From JBEGQX01 sp041180805 (GTDB lineage Bacteria; Planctomycetota; Planctomycetia; Gemmatales; Gemmataceae): DNA of 7,173 nt. A model generated the notes under the pieces. The model had not been told where the DNA came from. It ran no database searches and worked only from the letters and a program-made list of their open reading frames with translations. The translations under genes were made by a program, and so were the position numbers. Shown piece by piece: positions 1-6,016 of this stretch (positions are counted from its first letter, which is position 1; every line of letters begins with the position of its first letter). The stretch is from positions 1 to 7,173 of the forward strand of contig JBEGQX010000250.1 of the NCBI GenBank assembly GCA_041180805.1. Direction: 5' to 3'.

Positions 1-88
1 GCGTGGAGTATCCGACAAACTGGAAACCATGGTTGCTGATGACCGCTGGCCACTACCAACCTACCGCGAAATTCTTTTCATCAAGTAA
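1..88 (+). CDS. C-terminal end of a probable type III glutamine synthetase (partial)
   Basis: Reading from base 2, 28 codons run to a TAA at 86-88. The gene begins outside the window. The visible peptide contains KLETMVADDRWPLPTYREIL and ends FIK. The W-P-x-P-x-Y-x-x-x-LF ending is what I know from the C terminus of type III (GlnN-like) glutamine synthetases, which make glutamine from glutamate, ammonia and ATP in the cytoplasm. None of the catalytic domain is in view, so the call rests on this short tail only. The gene is followed 19 bp later by a strong hairpin terminator and converges on the DUF1080 gene. The assignment is fairly likely, but the type could be wrong. Confidence 0.68.
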   Translation, partial: RGVSDKLETMVADDRWPLPTYREILFIK

Positions 89-107
89 TTCGCGATTTCA
101 AAAGCAT

Positions 108-141
108 AAAAGGCCGGGGAAATTAAATCCCCCGGCCTTTT
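108..141. terminator. Strong hairpin terminator between convergent genes, probably bidirectional
   Basis: AAAAGGCCGGGG (108-119) pairs perfectly with CCCCGGCCTTTT (130-141) around a 10-nt AT-rich loop, giving a 12-bp stem. The GC core is flanked by A4 on the left and T4 on the right, so either strand gives a stem followed by U residues. It lies 19 bp after the glutamine synthetase stop and 47 bp after the stop of the convergent DUF1080 gene, which suits a shared rho-independent terminator. Confidence 0.85.
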
Positions 142-188
142 GATTTCGTAGATATCAGAAAACTTTACGTTAAAATCCAGTCCCATCA

Positions 189-998
189 CTATTTCTGCGA
201 TTTCTTTTCTTCCAGTTCTTTTAATTTATTGGCGACTTTGGCCTTTTCCGGGGGCAGTAATTCCTTGAATTCCCGCACCCAGATATTTTTAAACTGTACT
301 GGGTTTCCATGAAACTGGATGTCAATGGCTCCCTTTTCCGGGTGAGCCTTATATTCCGGTGGACGGTCATAAAATGTGCCACCCTGAAGCTCGGAATGAT
401 TTTGCACAAGAACGCCATTATGTAACACGGTAATAAACCCTGGCTTGGCAATCTTTCCATCTTTTTCAAACCTTGGCGCGTTAAAAATAATATCGTAGGT
501 TTGCCATTCTCCAGGTTTGCGACATGCATTTACCAATGGCGGATATTGTTTGTAAATGGAAGCTGCCTGACCATCGAAATAGGTTTTGTTATCAAACGAA
601 TCCAGAATTTGAACCTCGTATTTGCCCATCAAATATACGCCACTATTTCCCCTGCCCTGGCCGTTCCCCTCCACTTTTGCAGGTGAAGCCCATTCCAAAT
701 GCAGTTGCATGTCACCAAATTGCTGCTTGGTTGAGATCCCGGTCTTGTTTGCGGTCGCCACCCCATCTTTTACGATCCAATTTTCCCCATTCTTCCATTG
801 GGATAAATCTTTTCCATCAAAAAGAACTATCGCATCAGAAGGAGGCCCACCCACAGTTCCCGGGCTAACAACCTTAGGTTCCGGCCATTCAATGCCACTT
901 TTGAACTCCTTTTGGGCAAAGCAAAAAGATGTCATGAAAAGGCCAAGGCCCAAAGACATGGCAAACTTCTTGAAACCAAACAAAGATTTTCGATTCAT
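189..998 (-). CDS. Secreted DUF1080 (3-keto-disaccharide hydrolase-like) protein
   Basis: 269 residues. An N-terminal signal peptide is visible: basic start (MNRKSLFGFKK), hydrophobic stretch about 12-27, and likely cleavage after CFA at residue 28, so the product is exported. From about residue 55 to 245 it reads as a DUF1080 domain (Pfam now describes it as 3-keto-disaccharide hydrolase, a concanavalin-like beta-sandwich). Typical pieces are IVLFDGKDLSQWK near the start, the GRGNSGVYLMGKYEVQILDS core, and IDIQFHGNPVQFKNIWVREF at the end. The last 25 residues are a charged, Lys/Glu-rich tail. The ATG is well supported: AAGGAG lies 5 nt upstream (1004-1009). The gene is 72 bp downstream of dprA on the same strand, with a promoter-like sequence between them, so it may be transcribed alone or with aroB-dprA. 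Members of this family are abundant in planctomycetes and linked to polysaccharide or sugar breakdown; the substrate here is unknown. Confidence 0.9.
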   Translation of the reverse strand: MNRKSLFGFKKFAMSLGLGLFMTSFCFAQKEFKSGIEWPEPKVVSPGTVGGPPSDAIVLFDGKDLSQWKNGENWIVKDGVATANKTGISTKQQFGDMQLHLEWASPAKVEGNGQGRGNSGVYLMGKYEVQILDSFDNKTYFDGQAASIYKQYPPLVNACRKPGEWQTYDIIFNAPRFEKDGKIAKPGFITVLHNGVLVQNHSELQGGTFYDRPPEYKAHPEKGAIDIQFHGNPVQFKNIWVREFKELLPPEKAKVANKLKELEEKKSQK

Positions 999-1036
999 GC
1001 TTTCTCCTTCAACGAGTTAATAAATAACAGAAAAAT

Positions 1037-1065
1037 ATTGTAGGCTTACACATTCTTGTTGCCAC
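1037..1065 (-). promoter_or_regulatory. Candidate sigma-70-type promoter for the DUF1080 gene
   Basis: On the minus strand, GTGGCA (1060-1065, 4 of 6 matches to TTGACA) is followed after exactly 17 bp by TACAAT (1037-1042, 5 of 6 matches to TATAAT). Transcription would start near 1030 and give a leader of about 30 nt carrying the AAGGAG ribosome-binding site. The promoter sits just after the dprA stop codon. This is a consensus match by eye only. Confidence 0.42.
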
Positions 1066-1070
1066 ATAAT

Positions 1071-2201
1071 TCACGAAAGCTGAAAACGGTTGCCGGGCAT
1101 TCGTTTTACTATCTTTTTCATTTCCATCATCATTAACGCTGATGCTATTTGTTGCACTGGCAAATTGAACCTTTGAGCGAACTCATCGAGATAAAGTGAT
1201 TCCTGCTGCAAATTTTTCCAAATCTCAAGTTCTAATCCTTCCAAGTCCGGTGGAAACAGCGTTGCTTGCGTTTCAATTTTTTCTTCTTTGACATTCCTGT
1301 CCGGCGCTGACAACTGCGGGATGGATTTTAATTCTTCCAGAATATCCTCAACATTTCGCACCAATATGGCACCTTTTCGAATCAGGGAATTCGTGCCAGC
1401 ACTGTCAGGGGAATCTATCGCACCGGGCACCGCCATAACAATTTTCCCCTGTTCAGAAGCATGCACCGCGGTTAAAAGTGCCCCACTTTTTTCCGCCGCT
1501 TCAATCAAAAGAACGGCTTTGCCATAACCGCTTATAATTCGATTCCTTGCTGGGAACATTCCAGGCAATGGTTCTTGAAGCATGTGAGATTCGGTTATCA
1601 GCGCACCTGCTTTTGCAACTTCCCTTGCAAGATCGGCATGTTCAGGTGGATATATCTTTGAAAGGCCTCCTGCCAATACAGCGATGGTTCTTCCGCCCGC
1701 ATCCAATGCTCCTTGATGGGCGGAAGCATCAATCCCGCGGGCAAGGCCACTTACTATGGTCCATCCCGCCCGGACTAAACCAGCAGAGAGTTTTCTGGTG
1801 ATCTTTTTTCCGTAATCCGTGCATCCTCTGGATCCCACGATAGCAATGCTATTTTCGTCACGGGGGTTAAATAATCCCTTGTAATAAAGATATGGTGGTG
1901 GATCATGAATCAGGCGAAGCCAATGTGGATAATCATTTTGACCCATGGAAACACCTTGAACCCCATGCTGTTTCATGAGATTTAATTCTTGCATGGCATT
2001 CACGGTTTTAAAGGAATCCTTAAGCTTGGAGGCTATTTTGAATCCCATATGTGGAATGGACGCAATTTGTTCAAGCGGGGCATCAAATATACCCCGGGGT
2101 GTTTTGAATTTTTCCAACAAAGCAGTGGTTAGTCGGGGCCCCAAACCAGGCACAAGGTTAAGCACCAACCAATCCATTTGATCAGGGTTTAAATCATCCA
2201 T
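1071..2201 (-). CDS. dprA: DNA processing protein A (DprA/Smf)
   Basis: 376 residues from the chosen ATG, a normal length for the family. DprA binds incoming single-stranded DNA and loads RecA during natural transformation. The N-terminal part carries helix-hairpin-helix-like segments (VPGLGPRLTTALLEKF at about 17-32 and IPHMGFKIASKL at about 49-60). The Rossmann-like DprA core follows, with IVGSRG (about 121-126), GLARGIDASAH (152-162), FPARNRIISG (206-215) and the SGALLTA segment (229-235). A C-terminal winged-helix-like domain covers about 323-376. The frame is open back to 2282, but the extra 27 residues would overlap aroB and look unlike the family, while MDDLNPDQMDW is a natural start 19 bp after the aroB stop. 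The ribosome-binding site is weak (AAGAAAG). The tight spacing suggests co-transcription with aroB. All core motifs look intact. Presence of dprA does not prove competence, since it is widely conserved. Confidence 0.95.
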   Translation of the reverse strand: MDDLNPDQMDWLVLNLVPGLGPRLTTALLEKFKTPRGIFDAPLEQIASIPHMGFKIASKLKDSFKTVNAMQELNLMKQHGVQGVSMGQNDYPHWLRLIHDPPPYLYYKGLFNPRDENSIAIVGSRGCTDYGKKITRKLSAGLVRAGWTIVSGLARGIDASAHQGALDAGGRTIAVLAGGLSKIYPPEHADLAREVAKAGALITESHMLQEPLPGMFPARNRIISGYGKAVLLIEAAEKSGALLTAVHASEQGKIVMAVPGAIDSPDSAGTNSLIRKGAILVRNVEDILEELKSIPQLSAPDRNVKEEKIETQATLFPPDLEGLELEIWKNLQQESLYLDEFAQRFNLPVQQIASALMMMEMKKIVKRMPGNRFQLS

Positions 2202-2220
2202 TGGGCGATAATACTTTCTT

Positions 2221-3318
2221 TCATTCAAGTGATGCCAAAACTTGCTCCTCGGGAATGCCATCAAATGTGTCCACTTGGCCAAGCTTTATTGGAAGTACGA
2301 GCCTTAGCTTCCCTTGGACGGATTTTTTATCATTCCGCATGATTTCCAAAAGCTTTCGGGGATCCAACTTGGGAGATTCCACTGGCAGGCCAAAAGCTTT
2401 CAACAATTTCTTCAATCGTTCCAAAAAGTCTGCACCAACCATGCTTCTTGCCACTGCAAGTTTGGCTGCAGAAACCATACCGGCACTTACAGCCTCACCA
2501 TGCAACCACATGCCATAACCGCCCTCTGTTTCAAAAGCATGTGCGTAAGTATGGCCATAATTCAATATTGCCCTTAAGCCGGTTTCCTCTCTTTCATCCT
2601 TGGAAACCACCGAAGCTTTAAGCTCGCAGGAACGCCTTATAATATGAATCAATGCTTCCCGAGATCGTTTTAGAATTGCCTGGGATTCCCTCTCAAGAAA
2701 TTCGAAAAGTTCCGGGTCGAGAATGACACCATATTTTACTATTTCCGCCAGACCAGATTTGAACTCTCTTTCCGGCAAAGTGTTCAGGGTTGAAATATCG
2801 ATGGCAACCCCGACTGGTTGATGAAAAGCCCCGATAAGGTTTTTACCCCTGGGATGATTCACGCCCACTTTTCCTCCCACGGAACTATCCACCATGGAAA
2901 GTAAAGTGGTTGGAATCATGAAAAGTTTCAAACCGCGATTAAAAGTGGAAGCCACAAAACCGGCCAGATCCCCAATTACACCGCCTCCCACGGCAACCAC
3001 CAAGGTTTTCCGGTCTGCTTTTTCGTCCACTAGCAAATCATACAATCTGGATGCCGTTTCAAGACACTTTTGGTTTTCCCCGGGTGGAATTAGATTCAAG
3101 GAACCTTTGATACCTTTGGATTCAAAAGACTGGAGAATCCTTGAGCCTGTGTTTTCCACATTCTTGTCGCATACCACAAAAGCTCGCGTGGCAGAAAGAA
3201 GGCCTGCATTCAAATCAGGAACGGAAGCGGTCAATCCTTCGCCAATCTGGATTTCATAACTTCTTTCCGCAAGCGCCACGTTTATCTTTGAAACACTATC
3301 CCTGGAAAAACCTGCCAA
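2221..3318 (-). CDS. aroB: 3-dehydroquinate synthase
   Basis: 365 residues from the chosen TTG. It converts DAHP to 3-dehydroquinate, the second step of the shikimate pathway, using NAD+ and a divalent metal in the cytoplasm. Visible motifs are the glycine-rich NAD site GGGVIGDLAGF (from about residue 111), GGKVGVNHPRGKN (about 148-160) with the conserved Lys, and the three metal ligands: Glu in LAEIVKYG (about 192), His in GHTYAHAFE (about 256) and His in LHGEAV (about 273). The frame stays open to an ATG at 3391-3393 and a TTG at 3394-3396. Those starts lack a Shine-Dalgarno and add about 25 residues that do not resemble AroB, whose homology begins near INVALAERSYEIQIG. The TTG at 3316-3318 has GAGG 6 nt upstream and gives the usual length, so I prefer it; a GTG at 3277-3279 is also possible. 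The gene heads the aroB-dprA pair and is divergent from the helicase. Confidence 0.94.
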   Translation of the reverse strand: MAGFSRDSVSKINVALAERSYEIQIGEGLTASVPDLNAGLLSATRAFVVCDKNVENTGSRILQSFESKGIKGSLNLIPPGENQKCLETASRLYDLLVDEKADRKTLVVAVGGGVIGDLAGFVASTFNRGLKLFMIPTTLLSMVDSSVGGKVGVNHPRGKNLIGAFHQPVGVAIDISTLNTLPEREFKSGLAEIVKYGVILDPELFEFLERESQAILKRSREALIHIIRRSCELKASVVSKDEREETGLRAILNYGHTYAHAFETEGGYGMWLHGEAVSAGMVSAAKLAVARSMVGADFLERLKKLLKAFGLPVESPKLDPRKLLEIMRNDKKSVQGKLRLVLPIKLGQVDTFDGIPEEQVLASLE

Positions 3319-3324
3319 TATCCA

Positions 3325-3328
3325 CCTC
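3325..3328 (-). promoter_or_regulatory. Shine-Dalgarno GAGG that selects the aroB TTG start
   Basis: On the minus strand GAGG (within GAGGTGG) lies 6 nt before the TTG at 3316-3318. The upstream ATG at 3391-3393 has no purine-rich sequence in the right place. This is the main sequence reason for the shorter aroB start. Confidence 0.5.
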
Positions 3329-3358
3329 AAATTCAAGATACTTTGGGGTAACAATTTC

Positions 3359-3387
3359 CTTATATGGTAGTTTACGATAGTGGTGAA
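3359..3387 (-). promoter_or_regulatory. Candidate sigma-70-type promoter for aroB-dprA
   Basis: On the minus strand, TTCACC (3382-3387, 4 of 6 to TTGACA) and TATAAG (3359-3364, 5 of 6 to TATAAT) are separated by 17 bp. Transcription would begin near 3352, downstream of the ATG at 3391-3393. If the promoter is real, aroB must start at an internal codon such as the TTG at 3318. I found no equally good plus-strand promoter for the helicase in this short divergent region. Confidence 0.35.
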
Positions 3388-3416
3388 TTGCATCAACAGG
3401 ATTACTGGTTGTTTCC

Positions 3417-5573
3417 ATGCTTCGAGAAGACCAAATTGGCAAAAGAAAGCAAAGGGCTCAGTCCGAAGGACTGAATGTAGAAAATCTTGGCAGGAATAAA
3501 TCCTTCAGTGATTTTCGGGTAACCAATGAATCAAAAAAAACATCTTACAGGGTAAGCATTCGTGGTTTTTCCCCCGGAGACAACTATTGCGAATGCCCGG
3601 ATTTCAAAACCAACACCCTGGGTACCTGCAAACATGTTGAAGCCGTTCTGGAGACTCTCAGGCAAAAAGATGGAAAACTTCCCAGGCGTAAAAAGGCAAA
3701 GATAACCAATCCTGAAATATTTATTCGTTACGAAGGTCGATCAAGGCTGGCCATGCAACTTCCTGAAAGGCCTTCCGATAAATCTATCATCCTTTTTGAA
3801 AAGTTTTTCCATCCAAATGGTGATTTAATACCTGGTTCGAACCTGACCGAACTGCTCCATCTGGTAAGTGAATGCCCAGAGGAAATAGTAGTTTTCGCGG
3901 ATGCCATGGATTGGATCCAGTTGGAACTGGAACAAAACGCGATGGCAATACGCGAAAAACAACTGAAAGTGGAATATGCCAACGACCGCTGGCACCCAGA
4001 TTTGGTGCAAACTAATCTATTGCCTTATCAGATCGAAGGTGTCCTTTTTCTTGCGCACCGGCACCGAAGCATACTTGCGGATGACATGGGGTTGGGAAAA
4101 ACGGTTCAGGCCATTGCCGCTGTGGAATTGATGGCCAGGGAAAGGAATATAACTCGGGTTCTTGTGGTTACACCAGCTTCTTTAAAAGGCCAATGGCAAA
4201 CAGAACTAATACGACATTCCCCCAGAAATTGCCAGGTTATTGAGGGCGACTCCAAAGAAAGGCAAAAGCTTTATTCCAACCCAACTTTTTTCAGGATTGT
4301 AAATTATGAGACTGTAAAGGCGGATTTGAACTACCTGAATGCTTGGGAACCAGACTTGGTAATCATAGACGAAGCCCAAAGGATAAGAAACTGGGAGTCG
4401 AAAACCTCGATGGAGGTAAAAAAACTTCGCAGCCGATTTGCTTTTGTGCTCACTGGAACACCGTTGGAAAATAACCTGGAAGATTTGCACAGCATTCTGG
4501 AATTTGTTGATCCCCGGCGACTCGGCCCGGCATTTCAATTCCTTCATGACCATCAAGAACTGGATGAAAAAGGAAGAATTCGGGGTTATAAAAACTTGAA
4601 TATGCTAAGGGAAAATCTTGCACCCGTTCTTCTTCGCAGAAGTCGGGACAAAGTACTTGCGGATTTACCCCCCAGAAACGAGGAATCTCTGTTTCTGGAT
4701 ATGGATTCCATGCAAAAGGAATTACATCAGGAATTGATGGAAAAACTTGTTTTGTGTATCTCAAAAAGAACTTCCGAATTTCCGGACCAAGCAAAAATAT
4801 TCCGAATTTTGGCAAAGCTTAGGTTGCAATGCAGCCTGCCAACTGGATTGGAAACCTCACCCAAAATTACCGAGGCATTGAACAGAATTCAAAGCCTTGC
4901 ACCGGATCATAAGGTTGTGGTTTTTAGTGAATGGCGCAAAGTACTGCGCAGCCTTCAAAAAGAATTGAAGCATTTTCAAATCGATCATGTTTTTCTGCAT
5001 GGTCAAATGACAGGAGACCAACGCGATTCGGTAGTAAGGGATTTTCGGGAAAATCCCAACTGCAGGGTATTTCTCAGCACAGATGCCGGATCAAGCGGGT
5101 TGAATCTTCAGGTTGCAGACACGCTTTTCAATCTGGATATTCCTTGGAATCCCGGGGTGCTAAAACAACGAATTTCAAGGATTCACCGCCTTGGACAAAA
5201 GAAACCCGTGCAAATTTTTAACCTGCTTATGAAGGATTCGATTGAGGAAAAAGTTCTTCATTCCCAGAATAAAAAGCTGGACCTTTTCAGCAAATTATTC
5301 GGTTCTGCACATAGGACCGAAGGCTTGCAGAAAAACATTGAAAGCGACATTCTTGAATTGGTTTCAGATTGGACAAAAACCAACCAAGAGGCTTCAAACA
5401 AGGCACATCCCAGTCATCCCCTGTGGAGCATATTGGTACCCTTTTTGAAATCAATTGAACAACAATTGACGGATCATAAAGAATCGGACATACCAATCGC
5501 ATTAAAGCCAGCCTTGAAGGTTCTTTGTGAATCGATCCTTAACCAATTGAAAAATGGCGGTTCTTTGAAATAA
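3417..5573 (+). CDS. SWIM zinc-finger SNF2-family DNA helicase/translocase
   Basis: 718 residues. Near the N terminus a SWIM-type zinc finger is visible: C58-x-C60 ... C71-x-H73. SWIM domains bind nucleic acid or protein. The SNF2 ATPase follows: Q-motif-like LLPYQIEGV (around Q205), Walker A DDMGLGKT (222-229), DEAQ box (318-321), motif III LTGTPLEN (345-352), then the C-terminal RecA-like lobe with FSEWRKVL, HGQMTGDQR (from H528), STDAGSSGLNLQ (554-565) and motif VI QRISRIHRLGQ (584-594). All catalytic motifs look intact, so it is probably an active ATP-driven double-stranded DNA translocase. The residues after about 625 are not recognised. Many bacterial SNF2 proteins pair a SWIM domain with this motor; their targets (RNA polymerase, DNA repair or other) are mostly unproven. 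The ATG has no clear Shine-Dalgarno, and no other in-frame start lies upstream before a stop. It is divergent from aroB. Confidence 0.95.
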   Translation: MLREDQIGKRKQRAQSEGLNVENLGRNKSFSDFRVTNESKKTSYRVSIRGFSPGDNYCECPDFKTNTLGTCKHVEAVLETLRQKDGKLPRRKKAKITNPEIFIRYEGRSRLAMQLPERPSDKSIILFEKFFHPNGDLIPGSNLTELLHLVSECPEEIVVFADAMDWIQLELEQNAMAIREKQLKVEYANDRWHPDLVQTNLLPYQIEGVLFLAHRHRSILADDMGLGKTVQAIAAVELMARERNITRVLVVTPASLKGQWQTELIRHSPRNCQVIEGDSKERQKLYSNPTFFRIVNYETVKADLNYLNAWEPDLVIIDEAQRIRNWESKTSMEVKKLRSRFAFVLTGTPLENNLEDLHSILEFVDPRRLGPAFQFLHDHQELDEKGRIRGYKNLNMLRENLAPVLLRRSRDKVLADLPPRNEESLFLDMDSMQKELHQELMEKLVLCISKRTSEFPDQAKIFRILAKLRLQCSLPTGLETSPKITEALNRIQSLAPDHKVVVFSEWRKVLRSLQKELKHFQIDHVFLHGQMTGDQRDSVVRDFRENPNCRVFLSTDAGSSGLNLQVADTLFNLDIPWNPGVLKQRISRIHRLGQKKPVQIFNLLMKDSIEEKVLHSQNKKLDLFSKLFGSAHRTEGLQKNIESDILELVSDWTKTNQEASNKAHPSHPLWSILVPFLKSIEQQLTDHKESDIPIALKPALKVLCESILNQLKNGGSLK

Positions 5574-5596
5574 TTTCAATTTCCAGTCCGGAAGAT

Positions 5597-5617
5597 TTGG
5601 TAACTTTTACCAATTTT
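5597..5617 (+). terminator. Weak hairpin terminator candidate after the helicase gene
   Basis: TTGGTAA (5597-5603) pairs with TTACCAA (5607-5613) around a 3-nt loop and is followed by TTTT. It lies 23 bp after the helicase stop. The stem is short and AT-rich, so efficiency is doubtful. Confidence 0.35.
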
Positions 5618-5697
5618 AGCGACACCAAAATTGCTTGCAAAAACCTACAATCCATAACCATATACGCAGCAATACTTTACAATATTAAACCATAAGT

Positions 5698-5712
5698 TGC
5701 CAAGAATTGGCA
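5698..5712. repeat. Inverted repeat TGCCAA-GAA-TTGGCA overlapping the -24 promoter element
   Basis: A perfect 6-bp inverted repeat with a 3-bp centre. Its right arm TTGGCA is also the core of the sigma-54 -24 box. It could be an operator for a dimeric regulator that blocks or tunes the promoter, or the overlap could be chance. Confidence 0.4.
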
Positions 5713-5723
5713 TGGATGTTGCT
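5707..5723 (+). promoter_or_regulatory. Sigma-54 (RpoN) -24/-12 promoter
   Basis: The sequence TTGGCATG-GATG-TTGCT matches the RpoN consensus YTGGCACG-N4-TTGCW at 12 of 13 defined positions; only the C of CACG is replaced by T. The GG (5709-5710) and GC (5721-5722) are separated by the required 10 bp. With the C at -12, transcription would start at about 5734, just before the GACTCC that opens the structured RNA below. A sigma-70 reading is weaker: TAATAT at 5725-5730 has no -35 at the proper distance. Possible enhancer-binding sites are not clear; TTGCttGCAA at 5631-5640, about 98 bp upstream of the start, is one weak candidate. Confidence 0.68.
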
Positions 5724-5733
5724 GTAATATTTA

Positions 5734-5935
5734 TCGACTCCGATGCCTGAGGTGGTCTAGGCTAAAACCGAAAGTTCCTCCCCCGGAACGATGCCGAAAA
5801 GGCCTGAATTTTGGATTGCTACCCCCCTATTTAGCAATCCGGAGTCATTTCGGATGCTTAATTCACCAAGGCTCAGATTGCACCCGCAATCTTATTTAAG
5901 CCACCTACTCCCCCCCGTAGGTGGCTTTTTTTTTT
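5734..5935 (+). ncRNA. Predicted sigma-54-dependent structured small RNA with C-rich loops
   Basis: About 200 nt bounded by the -24/-12 promoter and a strong terminator, with no convincing protein. GACTCC (5736-5741) pairs with GGAGTC (5841-5846) and closes a junction. Inside it are GCCT/AGGC (5745-5748 with 5759-5762), GTTCC/GGAAC (5774-5778 with 5785-5789, loop UCCCCC) and GGATTGCT/AGCAATCC (5813-5820 with 5833-5840, loop holding six C). After the junction come AGATTGC/GCAATCT (5875-5881 with 5886-5892, loop ACCC) and the terminator hairpin (loop U plus seven C). The segment TTCCTCCCCC contains CCUCC, the core of the 16S anti-Shine-Dalgarno sequence. C-rich loops are known in sRNAs that pair with ribosome-binding sites or G tracts (Staphylococcus Rsa RNAs, Helicobacter RepG); that role is inferred here. 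It does not fit 6S, SRP, tmRNA, RNase P or a riboswitch that I know. It could instead be the attenuated leader of the DUF1549 gene. Confidence 0.6.
5898..5935 (+). terminator. Strong rho-independent terminator of the small RNA
   Basis: AAGCCACCTAC (5898-5908) pairs perfectly with GTAGGTGGCTT (5917-5927) around the 8-nt loop T plus seven C, and ten T residues follow (5926-5935). It lies 81 bp before the DUF1549 start codon and more than 320 bp after the helicase stop, so it most likely ends a transcript that begins inside this gap. Confidence 0.9.
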
Positions 5936-6005
5936 AAATTTCGATACCAACATATACTTTCGGAGTTTAATTTATTGTTGTTTGCGTAAGCAATGGAAAG
6001 TTTAC

Positions 6006-6009
6006 GAGG
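6006..6009 (+). promoter_or_regulatory. Shine-Dalgarno GAGG for the DUF1549/DUF1553 gene
   Basis: GAGG ends 7 nt before the ATG at 6017. An in-frame ATG at 5993 would add eight residues ahead of the signal peptide but has no comparable site, so 6017 is the preferred start. Confidence 0.55.
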
Positions 6010-6016
6010 TTTGCTC

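Noticed and set aside
622..1020. 132-codon plus-strand frame opposite the DUF1080 gene
   Set aside because: It is antisense to a clear signal-peptide and DUF1080 coding region, resembles no family I recognise, and has no ribosome-binding site of note.
2202..2282. Longer DprA starting at 2282
   Set aside because: It would overlap aroB by about 60 bp and add 27 residues unlike the family; the ATG at 2201 follows the aroB stop naturally.
5743..5760. Five-codon frame MPEVV as a leader peptide
   Set aside because: No ribosome-binding site and no regulatory run of codons. Too short to support.
5734..5935. 6S RNA, SRP RNA, tmRNA, 5S rRNA, RNase P RNA or tRNA
   Set aside because: There is no long interrupted duplex with a central bubble (6S), no GGAAGG-type SRP tetraloop region, no tRNA-like CCA end, no RNase P conserved core, and no cloverleaf. 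A short resemblance of GATGCCGAA to 5S is not supported by the rest of the fold.
5791..5937. A 48-codon ATG frame running through the structured RNA (starts MPKRPEFW)
   Set aside because: It reads straight through the terminator hairpin and T tract, ending GGFFF. It has no properly placed Shine-Dalgarno, and its codons coincide with perfect RNA stems. Probably a chance frame.
5993..6016. Upstream in-frame ATG at 5993 for the DUF1549 gene
   Set aside because: It lacks a good ribosome-binding site, whereas the ATG at 6017 has GAGG at 7 nt and gives a cleaner signal peptide.
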